Of a DNA stretch of 64,000 nucleotides, positions 43,272-55,400 are shown one piece after another. The notes under the pieces are model-generated. The model made no database searches and had not been told where the DNA came from. It saw only the letters and a program-made list of their open reading frames with translations. How positions within the stretch are numbered: the first letter of the stretch is position 1; each line of letters opens with the position of its first letter. The DNA lies in contig JACQZN010000103.1 in assembly GCA_016213845.1 (NCBI GenBank), positions 46,010-110,009 of the forward strand, given 5' to 3'. Source of the stretch: Candidatus Wallbacteria bacterium. GTDB taxonomy: Bacteria; Muiribacteriota; UBA6191; JACPRK01. Both the position numbers and the translations under genes were made by a program.

Positions 43272-43721
43272 TTGGTCGAGCTGAGACTGGCCTGCGTGGG
43301 CGGCCTGCGGCAGCCGTGGTGCCGGGACGGGGCCGAGCTCTACGCGAAGCGGTTGAGGAGTTACGCGAAGCTCGAGCTGCGCGAGGTGCGGGCGGGGACA
43401 CCGGCCCAGGACAGTCAGCGACTGGCAAAGGCGGTTGAGGGCTGTCGGACCGTGCTGGTGCTCGACCGGGCTGGCAAGGAGCTGGACAGCGGTGAGCTGG
43501 CGCGAACGTTGGCAACGGCCATGGACCTGGGCCGGGTGCCGATCGGGCTGGTGGTGGGTGGCGCCGACGGGCTGCCCGCGGAGTTCGCTCCGCCCGGTGC
43601 CCAGCGGGTCAGCTTCTCGCGGCTGACGTTTCCGCACGAGCTCTTCCGGGTGCTGCTTCTGGAGCAGATCTACCGGGCCTTCACGATCCTGCGGGGCGAA
43701 CCCTACCACGGCGGCCATTGA
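43272..43721 (+). CDS. rlmH: 23S rRNA pseudouridine-1915 N3-methyltransferase
   Basis: The TTG start 7 bases after hemD gives 149 residues, the usual RlmH length. SPOUT-fold features are VLVLDRAGKELDSGELA, GLVVGGADGLP, SFSRLTFPHELFRVLLLEQIYRA and a terminal PYHGGH tail that forms part of the trefoil knot. It methylates the ribosome and is not part of heme synthesis; it may simply share the transcript. Confidence 0.93.
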   Translation: MVELRLACVGGLRQPWCRDGAELYAKRLRSYAKLELREVRAGTPAQDSQRLAKAVEGCRTVLVLDRAGKELDSGELARTLATAMDLGRVPIGLVVGGADGLPAEFAPPGAQRVSFSRLTFPHELFRVLLLEQIYRAFTILRGEPYHGGH

Positions 43722-43744
43722 GGGGGCGGGGGGCGAGAGCTACC

Positions 43745-43773
43745 TTGCACGGCCCAGGGGGGCGATGTACCCT
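43745..43773 (+). promoter_or_regulatory. Weak internal promoter before hemB
   Basis: TTGCAC (43745-43750), 17-base spacer, TACCCT (43768-43773), each about 3/6. It would give hemB its own start within the cluster. Confidence 0.3.
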
Positions 43774-43784
43774 GGAGCGGCGTC

Positions 43785-44753
43785 ATGCACTTCCCCATCG
43801 TTCGTCCCAGGCGGCTGCGCAGAACGGAGTCGATCCGCAGGATGGTCCGCGAGACGAGGGTCACGCGGGACAACCTCATCTTGCCGGCCTTTGTCGTACC
43901 GGGGGAGGGGGTCGCTGAGGAGATCGGCTCGATGCCGGGGTTCTTCCGCTTCTCCGTCGATCGGCTGGTAGAGGAAGCCCGTGAGGCGCGGGACCTGGGA
44001 CTGCCGGCGATGCTGCTCTTCGGAATTCCGGAGTCGAAGGACCCGTTGGGGAGTGGAGCGTACGCCGCCGACGGCATCGTCCAGCGGGCGATGCGGCGTC
44101 TGAAGGAGACGGTCCCGGAGATGTTGCTCTTCGGGGATGTCTGCATGTGCGAGTACACGTCGCACGGTCACTGCGGGGAGCTGGTGGACGGCGAGGTCGC
44201 CAACGACCGTACGCTGGAGCTGCTGGCCCGGGCTGCCGTCAGCCAGGCGCGCGCCGGCGCGGATCTGGTGGCTCCCTCCGACATGATGGACGGGCGGGTT
44301 GGCGCCATCCGCTCCGCGCTCGACGACGCCGGGTTCGAGCAGGTGCCGATCATGTCGTACGCGGCCAAGTACGCCAGCGGGTTCTACGGCCCGTTCAGGG
44401 AGGCCGCCGAGAGCACGCCGAGCACGGGGGACCGGCGCGGCTACCAGATGGACCCGGCCAACCTTCGGGAGGCGCTGAAAGAAGTGGCGCTCGACGTCTC
44501 GGAGGGGGCAGACATCCTGATGGTCAAGCCGGCGATGCCGTACCTGGACGTGATCGCGCGCGTGCGGGAGGCCTTCGAGCTGCCCGTTGCGGCCTACCAC
44601 GTGAGCGGCGAGTACTCGATGCTGAAGGCCGCCGCGCGTAACGGCTGGCTCGACGAGAAGCGGTGCGTGCTCGAGTCGATCACGGCCATTCGTCGGGCCG
44701 GGGCGGACATGATCATCACCTACTACGCCAAGGACTTGGCGCGCTGGCTCTGA
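43785..44753 (+). CDS. hemB: Delta-aminolevulinic acid dehydratase (porphobilinogen synthase)
   Basis: The 322-residue enzyme joins two aminolevulinate molecules. The zinc-binding Cys120, Cys122 and Cys130 (DVCMCEYTSHGHC) are present, so this is the zinc-dependent class. Schiff-base Lys195 (SYAAKYASGFYGPFR) and Lys248 (ILMVKPAMPYLD) are both visible. It lies 63 bp after rlmH and 27 bp before the radical SAM gene. Confidence 0.97.
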   Translation: MHFPIVRPRRLRRTESIRRMVRETRVTRDNLILPAFVVPGEGVAEEIGSMPGFFRFSVDRLVEEAREARDLGLPAMLLFGIPESKDPLGSGAYAADGIVQRAMRRLKETVPEMLLFGDVCMCEYTSHGHCGELVDGEVANDRTLELLARAAVSQARAGADLVAPSDMMDGRVGAIRSALDDAGFEQVPIMSYAAKYASGFYGPFREAAESTPSTGDRRGYQMDPANLREALKEVALDVSEGADILMVKPAMPYLDVIARVREAFELPVAAYHVSGEYSMLKAAARNGWLDEKRCVLESITAIRRAGADMIITYYAKDLARWL

Positions 44754-44780
44754 GGGTTCCTCCGGGCGAACGAGGCGAGC

Positions 44781-45887
44781 TTGAAGAAAAAACAGCCGGT
44801 CGGTTCGCGCAAGAAGCTTCCCATCACGAGCGAGCACTCCCGCGTCGCGGGCCCCAGGTACGTGCTGTGGGAGGTCTCGCGGGCGTGTCCCATCGGGTGC
44901 CAGGACTGCCGGCACTCGTCGCTACCGCCCGGGGCGCCCGGGGACCTCTCCACCGAGCAGGCCGTCAAGCTGCTCGACAATGTCTCGGCTGCCTACAAGA
45001 CGCGCATCCACTTCACCGGCCCCGAGCCGCTGGTGCGACCCGATCTGTTCGACCTGGCGGAGTATGCGCGCCAGCGCGGGCTGGACGTGGTGCTCTGCAC
45101 CAACGCGGTCGCCTACGACGCAAAGGTCGCTCGCAAGCTGGTCGAGGTGCGCGTCAAGGAGGTCCAGATTTCGCTCGATGGGGCCTCCGGGCGGTCGCAC
45201 GACTCCTTTCGCCGCACGCAGAATGGGTTCGTGCAGGCCATCAAGGGGCTCGACCTGGTCCGGCTCTCCGGCGTGCGCTTCAGTCTGAGCGCCACGCTCA
45301 CCAAGCAGAACGTCGAGGAGCTGCCGAAGATGCTCAATCTCTCGCGCAAGCTCGGCGCCCAGATGCTGACGCTCTTCTTCAACGTGCCAGCCGGGAGGGG
45401 CCGGGCCATCGCGGGCGACCCGCTCGACGACGCCACGTACATGCAGTGGCTCAACTGGATCTTTGAGCAGCAGTTCCTCTATCGCTACCCGATCCAGGTA
45501 GTCTGTTCGCCGCAGTTCGAGCGCCTCTACCGGGAGCGAGCCGGGGAGCTGCCCGACGAGCTCAATCCGCTGAGGCAAGGCCAGGAGAACCTGCTGCCCA
45601 GGTTCGGGTGTCTGGCAGCCAAGGAGTTCTGCTTCATCGCCGCCGACGGCACGGTCTACCCGTGCCCGTACCTGCTCGAACCCGCCGGCAACGCGCTGGA
45701 GACGAGCTTCGCCGAGCTCTGGCAGAAGAGCGTCCCCTTCGACACGCTGCGGGACACGCACCACCTGGGCGGCAAGTGCGGCATCTGCAAGTTTGCCGAC
45801 TTCTGCAGCGGCTGCCGGGCCGTGGCCCGGGCTACCACGGGGGACTACATGGCGGCCGATCCGGCGTGCGAGTATCAGCCGGTCTAG
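44781..45887 (+). CDS. Radical SAM/SPASM protein, possibly AhbD/NirJ-like heme-pathway enzyme
   Basis: The TTG start gives 368 residues. The cluster motif is Cys36-x3-Cys40-x2-Cys43 in LWEVSRACPIGCQDCRHSS, the context typical of the AhbC/AhbD/NirJ group that trims tetrapyrrole side chains. A SPASM region with CLAAKEFCFIAADGTVYPC and CGICKFADFCSGC follows. Its place directly after hemB fits a role in late heme synthesis, but other SPASM enzymes share these features. No hemE, hemN or ahbAB genes are in the window. The TAG stop is the first base triplet of a heptad tract. Confidence 0.75.
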   Translation: MKKKQPVGSRKKLPITSEHSRVAGPRYVLWEVSRACPIGCQDCRHSSLPPGAPGDLSTEQAVKLLDNVSAAYKTRIHFTGPEPLVRPDLFDLAEYARQRGLDVVLCTNAVAYDAKVARKLVEVRVKEVQISLDGASGRSHDSFRRTQNGFVQAIKGLDLVRLSGVRFSLSATLTKQNVEELPKMLNLSRKLGAQMLTLFFNVPAGRGRAIAGDPLDDATYMQWLNWIFEQQFLYRYPIQVVCSPQFERLYRERAGELPDELNPLRQGQENLLPRFGCLAAKEFCFIAADGTVYPCPYLLEPAGNALETSFAELWQKSVPFDTLRDTHHLGGKCGICKFADFCSGCRAVARATTGDYMAADPACEYQPV

Positions 45888-46110
45888 TAGTGAGTAGCGA
45901 GTAGTGAGTAGCGAGTAGGGGGGGCGCGGGTTCGAAGGGTGCCGATGAACGTCCTCTTCCGGTTGCGCCCTGGGGCTTTGCCGCTCCAGGAGCCGCGCGA
46001 GAAAGACAATGTAACAAAATCGCGGGGTCGGTTGACGCCTTTCGTCTCGTGCGTTAACTGCCAATAGACGGACCCTACTCGCTACTCGCTACTCACTACT
46101 CACTACTCGC
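45887..46110. repeat. Facing heptad arms before the giant gene (GTAGTGA x5 and TACTCGC x5)
   Basis: The left arm 45887-45921 is GTAGTGA, GTAGCGA, GTAGTGA, GTAGCGA, GTAGGGG. The right arm 46076-46110 is TACTCGC, TACTCGC, TACTCAC, TACTCAC, TACTCGC. They enclose 154 bases with no gene; a weak promoter-like pair (TTGACG 46032, TAACTG 46055, 17-base spacer) is inside. The right arm ends 4 bases before the TTG proposed as start of the giant gene. Confidence 0.88.
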
Positions 46111-46114
46111 GAAG

Positions 46115-46489
46115 TTGCCACGCAACCCGACAGTCGCCTCAGGCCGGACGCCGCCGCCGGCCTTCTCGCTCATCGAGCTCTTGATCGCGATGGCGATCTT
46201 GACGCTCACGACGACGGTTGCCGTGACGGTCTTCAACCCGCAGCCGCACCGCGAGAGCACCGCGCGCCTGCAGCTCGAGCAGCTCAAGAACGCGCTCGAG
46301 ACCCACAACAGCCGCAACTTGAACGACTACGTCGATTCCGAGTTGAACAAGCTGTCGGGGCTGATCAACGTCGAGCAGATCGAGGACCCCTGGGGGAACC
46401 GGTACAAGCACAACTACGGTGGCGGCTTCGTCTACAGTTTCGGTCCCGACGGAGTCGACGACGCCGGCAAGGGCGACGACATCGTGGTC
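46115..46489 (+). other. GspG-like pseudopilin domain of the giant protein
   Basis: This segment alone would make a normal-sized pseudopilin: leader, hydrophobic helix, RLQLEQLKNALETHNSR helix, DPWGNRY motif and acidic Gly-rich loop. No stop separates it from the following Ig-like part; the frame passes directly through (VVYYRPPTASVV). Confidence 0.85.
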
Positions 46490-49400
46490 TACTACCGGCC
46501 GCCCACGGCTTCCGTGGTCGCCCGAGGACCCGTGCCGAGTAGCACGACCGACACGGCCGCGCCGCTGCTGTACGCGGACTGGGGGATGACCCAGCTCCGA
46601 GAAAAGGACCAGACCGGGACAGCCAACGCCATCGAAAAGGCCGTCTTCTTCGTCGACGGACGCAAGTTCGACGGTCTCTTCCAGAAGCTCGACGCGCCGG
46701 CCATCGACGATCCGGGCGGCGACCGCGATCGGTGGCGCACCAGCTATCAGGTGCCGGCCAACGAGCGGCTCTCCGATGGCAAGCACACGGTGCGGATCGA
46801 GATCGTCGACGCCGCCAAGAAGCCTGCCCGGGCCGCCTGGCTCTTCACCGTCGATACGCAGCCGCCTTCGGTCTTCTCGCTCAACCCGACCAACGGCGCG
46901 TCTCTCACGGCGCCACCGACGCTCATCTCCGCGCTCTTCAGCGACCCGGCCGGAATCAACCTGGGACGGGCGTACTTCAAGTTCTCGGGTGGTGATCCGG
47001 TCTTCACCGTTGAGCACGACGTGGCCACGCAAGGGATGCCGACCGTGGCCTCGGGCATCAACCTGACGCAGCAGTCGCTCAGGTACACGCCGCCATCCAC
47101 GTTGCCGGAAGGCAGCTACACGGCCGAGGTGCGGGTGGTCGACGGCGTCTGGTCGGAGCGGATGACGAGCTCCGAGAAGGGCCGTCACGAGAAGTCCGCG
47201 ACGTGGCGCTTCACGCTGGAGGACCGGTCGGCCCCGCAGGTGGCCATCCTGCAGCCGGCCTATGGCACGACAGTCACGACCTCCGACGACCTGGTGCCCG
47301 CCAGTCCTGCCACGGTGGAGCTCGACGTCATCGGCACGGCAGACCCCAGCCGCCGGGGCATCCGTGAAACCCAGATAGAGCTGCGCATCGACCCGGGTTC
47401 CTCGTCCTCGAGCCAGCCCGTGACAGCCACCGGCGTCACGACGATGGCCGATTCCAGCGGGCGATTCCTCTACTCCCGGGTGAGTGTCGGCGGGTCGAAC
47501 CAGACGTCGAGCACGCTCTGGGTCCGGGCGGTCCGGATCAAGAAGGGCGTCCTCGACGCGCGCACGTACAGCAACTGGCTGCCGACTCTGGTGAAGGTCT
47601 ACAACCGCCCCGAGGACGCCGTGCTCGTTTCGGCCCGGGCAGAGCCGACGACGACGGAGCCGAATCGGCCCGTCACGCTCTACTTCCAGGTCGACCGGGG
47701 CCAGCCTCCGTTCGATTACAAGTGGGACTTCGGCGACGGCCAGCAGCAGAAGGGCGTACGCGATGCGCTGGGGCCCGTGGCGCGCGCCAGCGCGGACGAC
47801 GACCCGAAGACGACGGGCGTGGAGCACAGCTATCTCACGACCGGCACGTTCAACGCGCTGGTAACGGTGACGGACGCGCGCGGCCTTTCTGCCGGCCAGC
47901 TGATTCCGATCTACGTGGGCACGGAGTCGGAAGTCCCGAAGGTGTCGATCGTCGCCGAGCCGTTTGCCTTCCGCTACACGATCGACCCCAACGCGGCCGT
48001 CAAGGACGCCAAGACGAGTACCTACTTCAACGTGCGGATCGAGGGCAAGTTCCTGGGGGAGTGGCGGCTGAAGGTCCAGGACAAGCCAACATCGGTCGGC
48101 GCGCAGTTTCAGAAGTACGTCTGGTTCCACAACAAAGACGAGATCAACCCGGTCGAAGACGGAATCCGGGGGCTGAAGAGTCCATCGGGAGCGCCTGGGC
48201 CTCTGCTGAGCGCGCTGCAGTGCGAGAACGACCCTCCGCACGGCTCCACGTGGAACGCGACGTCCTCCAACTCCTTCAGAATTCGATGGACGGGCAGGGA
48301 CAACACCCTCATGGACGACGCGAACCGCGTGGATGGCATTCCGACCGTGGTCGCGTTTCCCGGAAACGTGCTCGACACCAGCAGTCCGTTCTACTCGTAC
48401 ACCGCGGTGCTCGAGTACAAGGATGCGTTCAGCGTCGACGGCACTGTCCCGACGACGTCCGCGACCTGTCCAGTCCAGGTGTTCAACACGGCTCCCGCCC
48501 CCGGCAACATGCGCATCGTCAGCGTGGAGGGAGATCCGTACTCGCTCAGGCTGTTCGATGCGGACAACGACGGCCGTCCCGACTTCACCAATAGTGAGTT
48601 CGTGGACCTGGCGATCGACAGGCCCGTCACCACCAACACGAGCGACCTGTGGATCTCCAACTATCCGCTGGACCTCCGGTGGATTCGGCCCGAGGGCGTC
48701 GAGGTGGATACGAACGTTCCTCCGCTGTCGATTCCGGCCTCGGAGATCCCGTCCGATACGCCCGGTGGCTACGTCTTCTTCGACTGGACGTTCTCGGACG
48801 GGCGAAGCATGGACCTGAGCGACGGCTCGTCGGGGTGGATTCCGCTCACCTACTTGAACTTCAAGAACTGGCCGTTGACGGCCGGTTCGGAGAAGCAGAA
48901 TTCGCCAGGCTGGGGGAAACCTGAGACGGGCACGGGTCAGTACCTGCCGTTCCGGATGGGGGACAAGAACTCCGGTCTGAACAACGCGGCAGACGGGGTC
49001 AAGACCATCTCAGTCATCTTCCGGAGCGCCGGGCCGTTCATCTCCACGGAGCTCGACTATCCCTCGCTGAACTTCACCAAGGGCGTGACATCGACGTCGA
49101 TCTTCTTCGACAGGTCGCCTCCGGTGGCCATGGCACCGACCCGGATCGTCAAGGTGCAGGTCGATCAGAAGCGCAATCAGAGCATCATCGCCACGATTGT
49201 GACCTCCGCCACGGACACGGGCTCCGGCATGGCGCCCAAGGGAAAGATCAAGATCCGGACGTGCTGCAAGGATCAGATTGGTGAGTACACGCCCTACGCC
49301 ACGACCTTCACGCACAACTTCGGTCCGGTGTCGGCCCTTCCGAGCGACGGCAAGATCCGCGCGTTCCTGCAGTTCAGCGACAACCTGGGCAATGAGAGCG

Positions 49401-52400
49401 TGCCGACCCCTTGTACGACGGACAGTTGCCGGCCGGCCCTGGAGACGGAATTCAGCCAGGCCAGCGCAAGCCTCACGAGCTTCACGTGGTCGATCATCGG
49501 CTCGGGCGACTTGACCTTCTTCCGCACCCGCGACCGCTTCCCCGTCGTGCTCGGACTGAACGAGATCAACGCGAGCTCACCTCTGACGGAGCACTGGCGC
49601 CGCAACGGAGCCAAGCTCCCTTCCGGGACCAAGTATGAGGACGCTTTCGTCAGTGACGCCCCCGAGTTCCTGACGGTCGAGAACTTCCCGAACCCGGACG
49701 ACCGGCTGGGATTCCTGATCTCACGCGCGCCGAATGCCTCCGGCAACGATAACGAGACCAACTTCCCGGTCGACAACCAGCACCGGTACTTCCTGGCGCT
49801 CGTCAAGGGTCCGGCCGAGGTCGAGTACCGGGTCTTCGAGGTGCCGATCGGGGTCTCCATCTCGGAGGCGGCGTCGCTTGAGAAGTACCCGATAGTGGCG
49901 CGAGTCAACAAGGTCGCGGACCCGGCCTTCGAGAATCGGCTCTCGGGCCCCGTCAGCGAAGGAATCATCCAGTTGCCCGATCAAGTCGAGAGCGGTACCT
50001 CGGCGGGCCGCAAGAAGGACCTCCATGACACGGGCGGGAGCTACGCGTCGAGCGAGGTCTGGGACAAGAGCGAGAACCTGCTCATCAGCACGGACCCGAG
50101 CGACTTCGCGACCTACCCGTACAAGGGCGTCATCACCGGGTTCGACTCGGGGCTAGTGGCCAACGCCAACTACCACGTCAGCAGCAATCGGTTCCGCGTG
50201 CGGGTCGGGTTCGTGCAGCCCAAGTCGGCCTACGCGCTCGACGACATCGTCCCGGTGTCGGCGCGGCTCTTGCGGGGCAGCGAGATCAACTCGCGGACGC
50301 GCGTGCTGGCCATCCAGGCGCCGCCGTCGGTAGCGGGGGCGGCGGGCGTCCATCCGGACTTCCCGTTCACGCAGATCGTGGACGTGCCGGACAAGTCTGT
50401 GGTCGGGACGCCGGACCTGACGACGGGCACGGTCTCGGGGACGATGTTCCGGGTCGAGCTCGCCAACTACTCGAACGCCTTCGAGATGATGACGACCGGG
50501 ACGGTCTCGGCCGCGATCCGCGTGGAGTTCACGGGGACGGTCGGGACAACGGCAATCAGCAGCTACACGTACGTCGGGGCCAACGGGGCGCTCTACCTGC
50601 CGAGCTCGCTGAGCGCCAGCGTCTCGCTGAAGACGTCCGCGCCGGACTTCGACTTCGTGGAGGTCGACGGAAGGCGCTACCGGCCCAAGGACTTCCAGTA
50701 TCTGAAGCTGACGGATGCCCGCGGCAACCCCCGGATTTTCAGCCCCAACATCGACTGGCCCTTCCTGGACGGGAAGGTCGGCCAGATGAAGATCCGCGTC
50801 TGGTACAAGGACGAAAAGGACGAGATCATCACGCCGGTGGAGGCCACGGCAACGGTCGACAGCGCCATGCCGACGAACACGGCGCGCACGGGGCCGCCCA
50901 CGCTCTTCCTGGAGACGCTCTCGCCGAAGAAGCACGTCGATCGAGGTGCGGACGGGGCCAGCTGGACCTACGACACGGCCGGTCCGCTTGCAGCCGGGAT
51001 CACCCGCTGGACCAGCTCTACCGACGTGCGGGCCACGTACGATGCCCGCGACGACGGCGACATCTTCCGGGAGCACACCGATTCGCTCTCGGGCCCGCAT
51101 TCGGGAATACCGGCCGCGGTCGCAGTCGACTCTGCGCACGACGGGGCGGCCAACTCGGGGCCGGACGACGGAAGCCGGCCGGGACGCCTGGCGAAGTGGA
51201 AACTGATCAAGCCGGGCAGCCAGAACAAGTCGGACCTGGTCTCCGAGCCATTCACGCTGGTGGGGTCGGACGCGCCCAAGGAGCTGAACTTCCGTTTCCG
51301 CGACGCCAACTTCAACATCTATCCGGAGCCGCCGCCGCCGCCGCCCGATCCCGGGCCGCCGACGGCCGGCACCGTGCGGGAGACCGTCTACCTGGACAGG
51401 ACGCCGCCGAAGCTGGAGTACGTCTACTTCACGACCAGCCCGGTTTCACCTCAATATGTCAATTCACTCCGAAAGCTGAAGATCGTCACGGAAGTCAATC
51501 CTTCGACGGCCTTCTGGACCAACGATACTCAGCCACGGTTCCAGTGGAAGTTCACGGACCCCGGGTTCGCGGCCGGGTCCCTGGACAGCGGCGTGGGCGT
51601 GAAGGGTATCAACATCACGCTCTCGCAGTCGGGCGGAGCCTCGGCCGTACCGCTCTTGTTTCCGGTGCAGCACGTTCCGGACACGGCGGGCGTGGGGCTC
51701 GGGGTCGACGTGGATCTCTCGCATCCGTCCTCGCGCATCACGTCGTTTGCGCCCGATGGGCTCAAGACGCTGACATTGCAGGCCGTCGACGCGCTGGCCA
51801 ACTTTGCGACGCCGGTGACGACGGATGTCTGGGTCGACACGACCGGTCCGACGTTGAGTGTTGCCGCCGGGAAGCTGCAGGTGCGCAGCGCAAAGCTGAC
51901 ACGCAGGACGGTGCTGAGCCCGGCAAGCGGGTTCACGAGCGAGTCGCTGGCGATGCACAGCGCCTCAGACCTGGACCTGGGAGCGGCGATGCGCGTCACG
52001 GACGTGCGGTTCCAGCCCGTCACGGGTCAGCTCGAGGTGCGCAACCTGGCGGTCAAGTCGGGCGCGACCATCCTGGCGTCGACGCTGCTCTCGCCGGCGA
52101 AGTCGTCGACGCTGACGACGTTTGCGCCATTCGTCTGGCAGGTGCCCGCCGGGGCCGACGGGAAGCACCCTCTGGCCAACAAGCTGCAGTACGACGTTGG
52201 CCGCGTCGGGGCGGGCAGCTCCCAGTACTACATCGAGGTGGGCGGCTACGACGAGTCGACGGGCGCGGCGGGAGGCTGGGTCGATGCGACCGCCTTGACG
52301 ACGGCTTCGACGGCCACGCCGCTCCTGGACCTCTCCTGGCAGGAGATCGAGGCCTTTGCCAGCGACGGCCGCGGGATCGGAGTGAGCAAGAGCTTCACCG

Positions 52401-55400
52401 GGGCCGCAGTGGCCGACGCGGTGGAGTGGCGCTATCGGTGGAGCGGGGGTGTCGGCGGTCAGGCGGCGGGCAACGCTTCGCTCGCCACCGAGGAAGGAGA
52501 CCTGGCGGTGCCGACCAAGAACGGGTTTGCGCTGCCGGCCAATAGCTTCCGCACGTTCGCGCTGGCCGGGCGCGACCGGCTGACCAACATCGGCCCGTTC
52601 GCCACGTTCTTCACGTTCCGCTACGACGCCTCCGAGCCTGTGCCGGTCCTGACGCTGAAGCCCAAGCTGCCGCCGGTCTTCTCGGTCGGAGCCTCGTTCT
52701 TCACCTCCGTGATGACGTTCCAGTGGAACGACGTCGACGACGTGCCCGACCCGGCGACGCTGGCCAGCTACCGCGTTTACTTCCACCACTCCGGGGCGGC
52801 CACGTTCGTCTCGACGGCGACCGTCTCCGACACGGCGACGGGCAACTCCTCCTTCGTCTACACGCACACGCATCCGCTCCTGCCGGGCGGAGCGGACGAC
52901 GACACGAACACCTACACGATCCGCGGGGTGGACCGGTACGGGACGGAGCAGCAGCTGGCGAACAACCAGATTTCCGTCTACTACGACCACACGACGCCGA
53001 CGATCGACCCGTTCCACACGAAGCCGACCTCGGTGGAGAACATCCTCTGGACGACGAAGAGCCAGGCCCTGAACCTGGCGCGATCGACCCACAACCTGCG
53101 GATCACGACGGGCGACAAGTACTACTGGACCAACGTCTTGCCCGTGCGGTTCTCGTGGGTGGGACGTGACCTGGCGCTCTTCTCGAAGTACCGGCCGCAC
53201 ACCGAAGAAGGGTCCGGCGTGAAGGGGTACAACACGGCGTTCCCCGACGGGCCGGCCTTGACGCAGCCGCCGCTGACTTTCCCGCCGGCCATCGCGAGCG
53301 CCAGCGGAGCGACGGCGACGAGGGACGAGAGCACGCAGGACCCGAAGGCCGGTGGCAAGGACGGGGCGAAGACCTTCACCGTCCAGGGCGTCGACATGGT
53401 CGGGAACCGCTCCACGCTCTATACGACGACCTACTGGCTCGACACGACCGGCCCGACGATCCAGACCAACAAGCTGGACCTGCGGTACACGGACAACCGG
53501 CACAGCCTGAGGCCTGCGACCGCCTTGCCGATCACGACGGTCACGAGCGCTTCGTCGATGACGCTGGCCTGGGCGCAGATCCAGACCGCCGCTGTCGACG
53601 GCGCGGGCGTGGGCGTCCACAACACGGACAAGGGCAAGTCCTCCGCGGACGCCACGGAGTGGCAGTACCGGTACGAGCTGCAACAGTCGACGGGCAGTCC
53701 GCCGGTCACGGTATCGCCAACTGCCTCGACGGCGTCGCCGACCTTCAACTACACGTTCGCGGCGGCCTCGACGGCGTCGATCACGCTCACGACGGCGGCC
53801 ACGCAGCTGGTCCTGGCAATCGACAAGCTGGGCGGCCAGAGCGTGCAGACGATGGCGATTGCGAGCGTGGCGCTCTATGCGCTGGACCGGCTGACCAACG
53901 TCGGGACGCCGGTGCAGATCGTGAAGCTCTTCCGAGACGCGCAGCCACCGAACCCGTTGCTATCGCTTTCGATTCCGACGCCGACCTCGAGCGTTGTGGC
54001 GATGTGGGACAACGTGACGGACGTCGGGAATGCCGGCACCGACACGGGCTGGTTCCGGGTCTATCGCTCGGCGTTGGCGGCGATGGCCACGCCGGCGCCC
54101 CTGGCCAGCCGGGTGTCGACTCTCAGGACGACGTCCCCGTTTGACTATCCGAACCGGTACCTGGGGACCCGGCCGGCGACTTCGCAGGCGAGCGCGCTGG
54201 CAGGTGTGGGGGACGCGGGCCGGCGGACGCAGGACGGTCTTCACTACTTCCGCGTGCAGCCGGTCGACAACATCGGCAACGAGCAGGAGGCCGGCAACGT
54301 GACTGTGCCGATCCTCTTCGACACGACCGAGCCGGTGGCCGACAGGCTCGACTGGAAAGTCGCCAGTGCCCCGCCGATCGGGACACTCACCATCAGCCGC
54401 AAGACGACGCAGTCGGCCGGGGTCGACTGGACCAACGATACGCGGCCCAACTTCCTGTGGCGCGGCCAGGACCTGGCGCTCTCGTCGACGGTGCTGGCGA
54501 AGGCGCCCGGATCGGGCGTGCTCGGGTCCAACTACACGATTGTCGACGGGCTGACCGGGGCCACGCCGTCGTCGACCATGCACGTGCAGGTCACGACGGG
54601 CGACGTGACGTTCCAGTCCTACGGCCAGCAGGGACCTGCCACGTCGGTGTTCAGCATCCTGGTGCCAATCCGCTCACCGGCGCCGCTGGACAGGGATGGG
54701 GCGAAGACCTTCCAGGTCAACGCCATCGACCGGCTCGGGTTCGTGGCGACACCCGTCACGACGAAGTTCTACCTGGACACGACGGGGCCGACGCTGGTGC
54801 CGAGCCAGCTCGGGCTGCGCGTGGCTTACTTCAACGGGACGCCAGCCGCCTGGCAGCAGACCGTGAGCTCCGTGACGTCGAGGCCCTGGGCGTCGGTGAC
54901 GCGCTTCTTCCCGACGACCATCGCCGTGAGCGACTTGAGCGTGGTTCCCTCGAGCACGGAGCCGGTCGACCTGCGGAAGTTCTTCCTCTACCGGGACGGC
55001 GTGCAGGTCGCCAGCCTGGGGGACCTGACCGACACGGTCCCGTTCTTGACCCGCTATACCACCGACGACATCCCGGACGGTTCCACGCAGAACGTGGTGA
55101 CCGCGCTCGGTGGCACCTACACGGTCACGAAGGTGACGTTCACGCTGGCGCGCACCGGCGCCAATCCCTCGAACATCCAGTTCAGCAACGTCAAGATCCG
55201 GCCAGCCTCGGGCGGCGACGTGGTCGTCAGCAGCCCCACGTTCACCATCTCCACGGCCGCGCTTTCGCAGGTGTTCACGGGTTCCTGGACGGGCGCCTCG
55301 CTCGTGTTCGACCGGCGGGACTTCTCGGCGGACTCGGGGTGCGCCAACTGCGACACCGACTACGTGGTGAAGGTGGAGGGGACGCGGTTCGGCCACACGT

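Noticed and set aside
19127..46110. CRISPR array interpretation of the tandem repeats
   Set aside because: Units are 7 bp with no unique spacers, and no cas gene is present.
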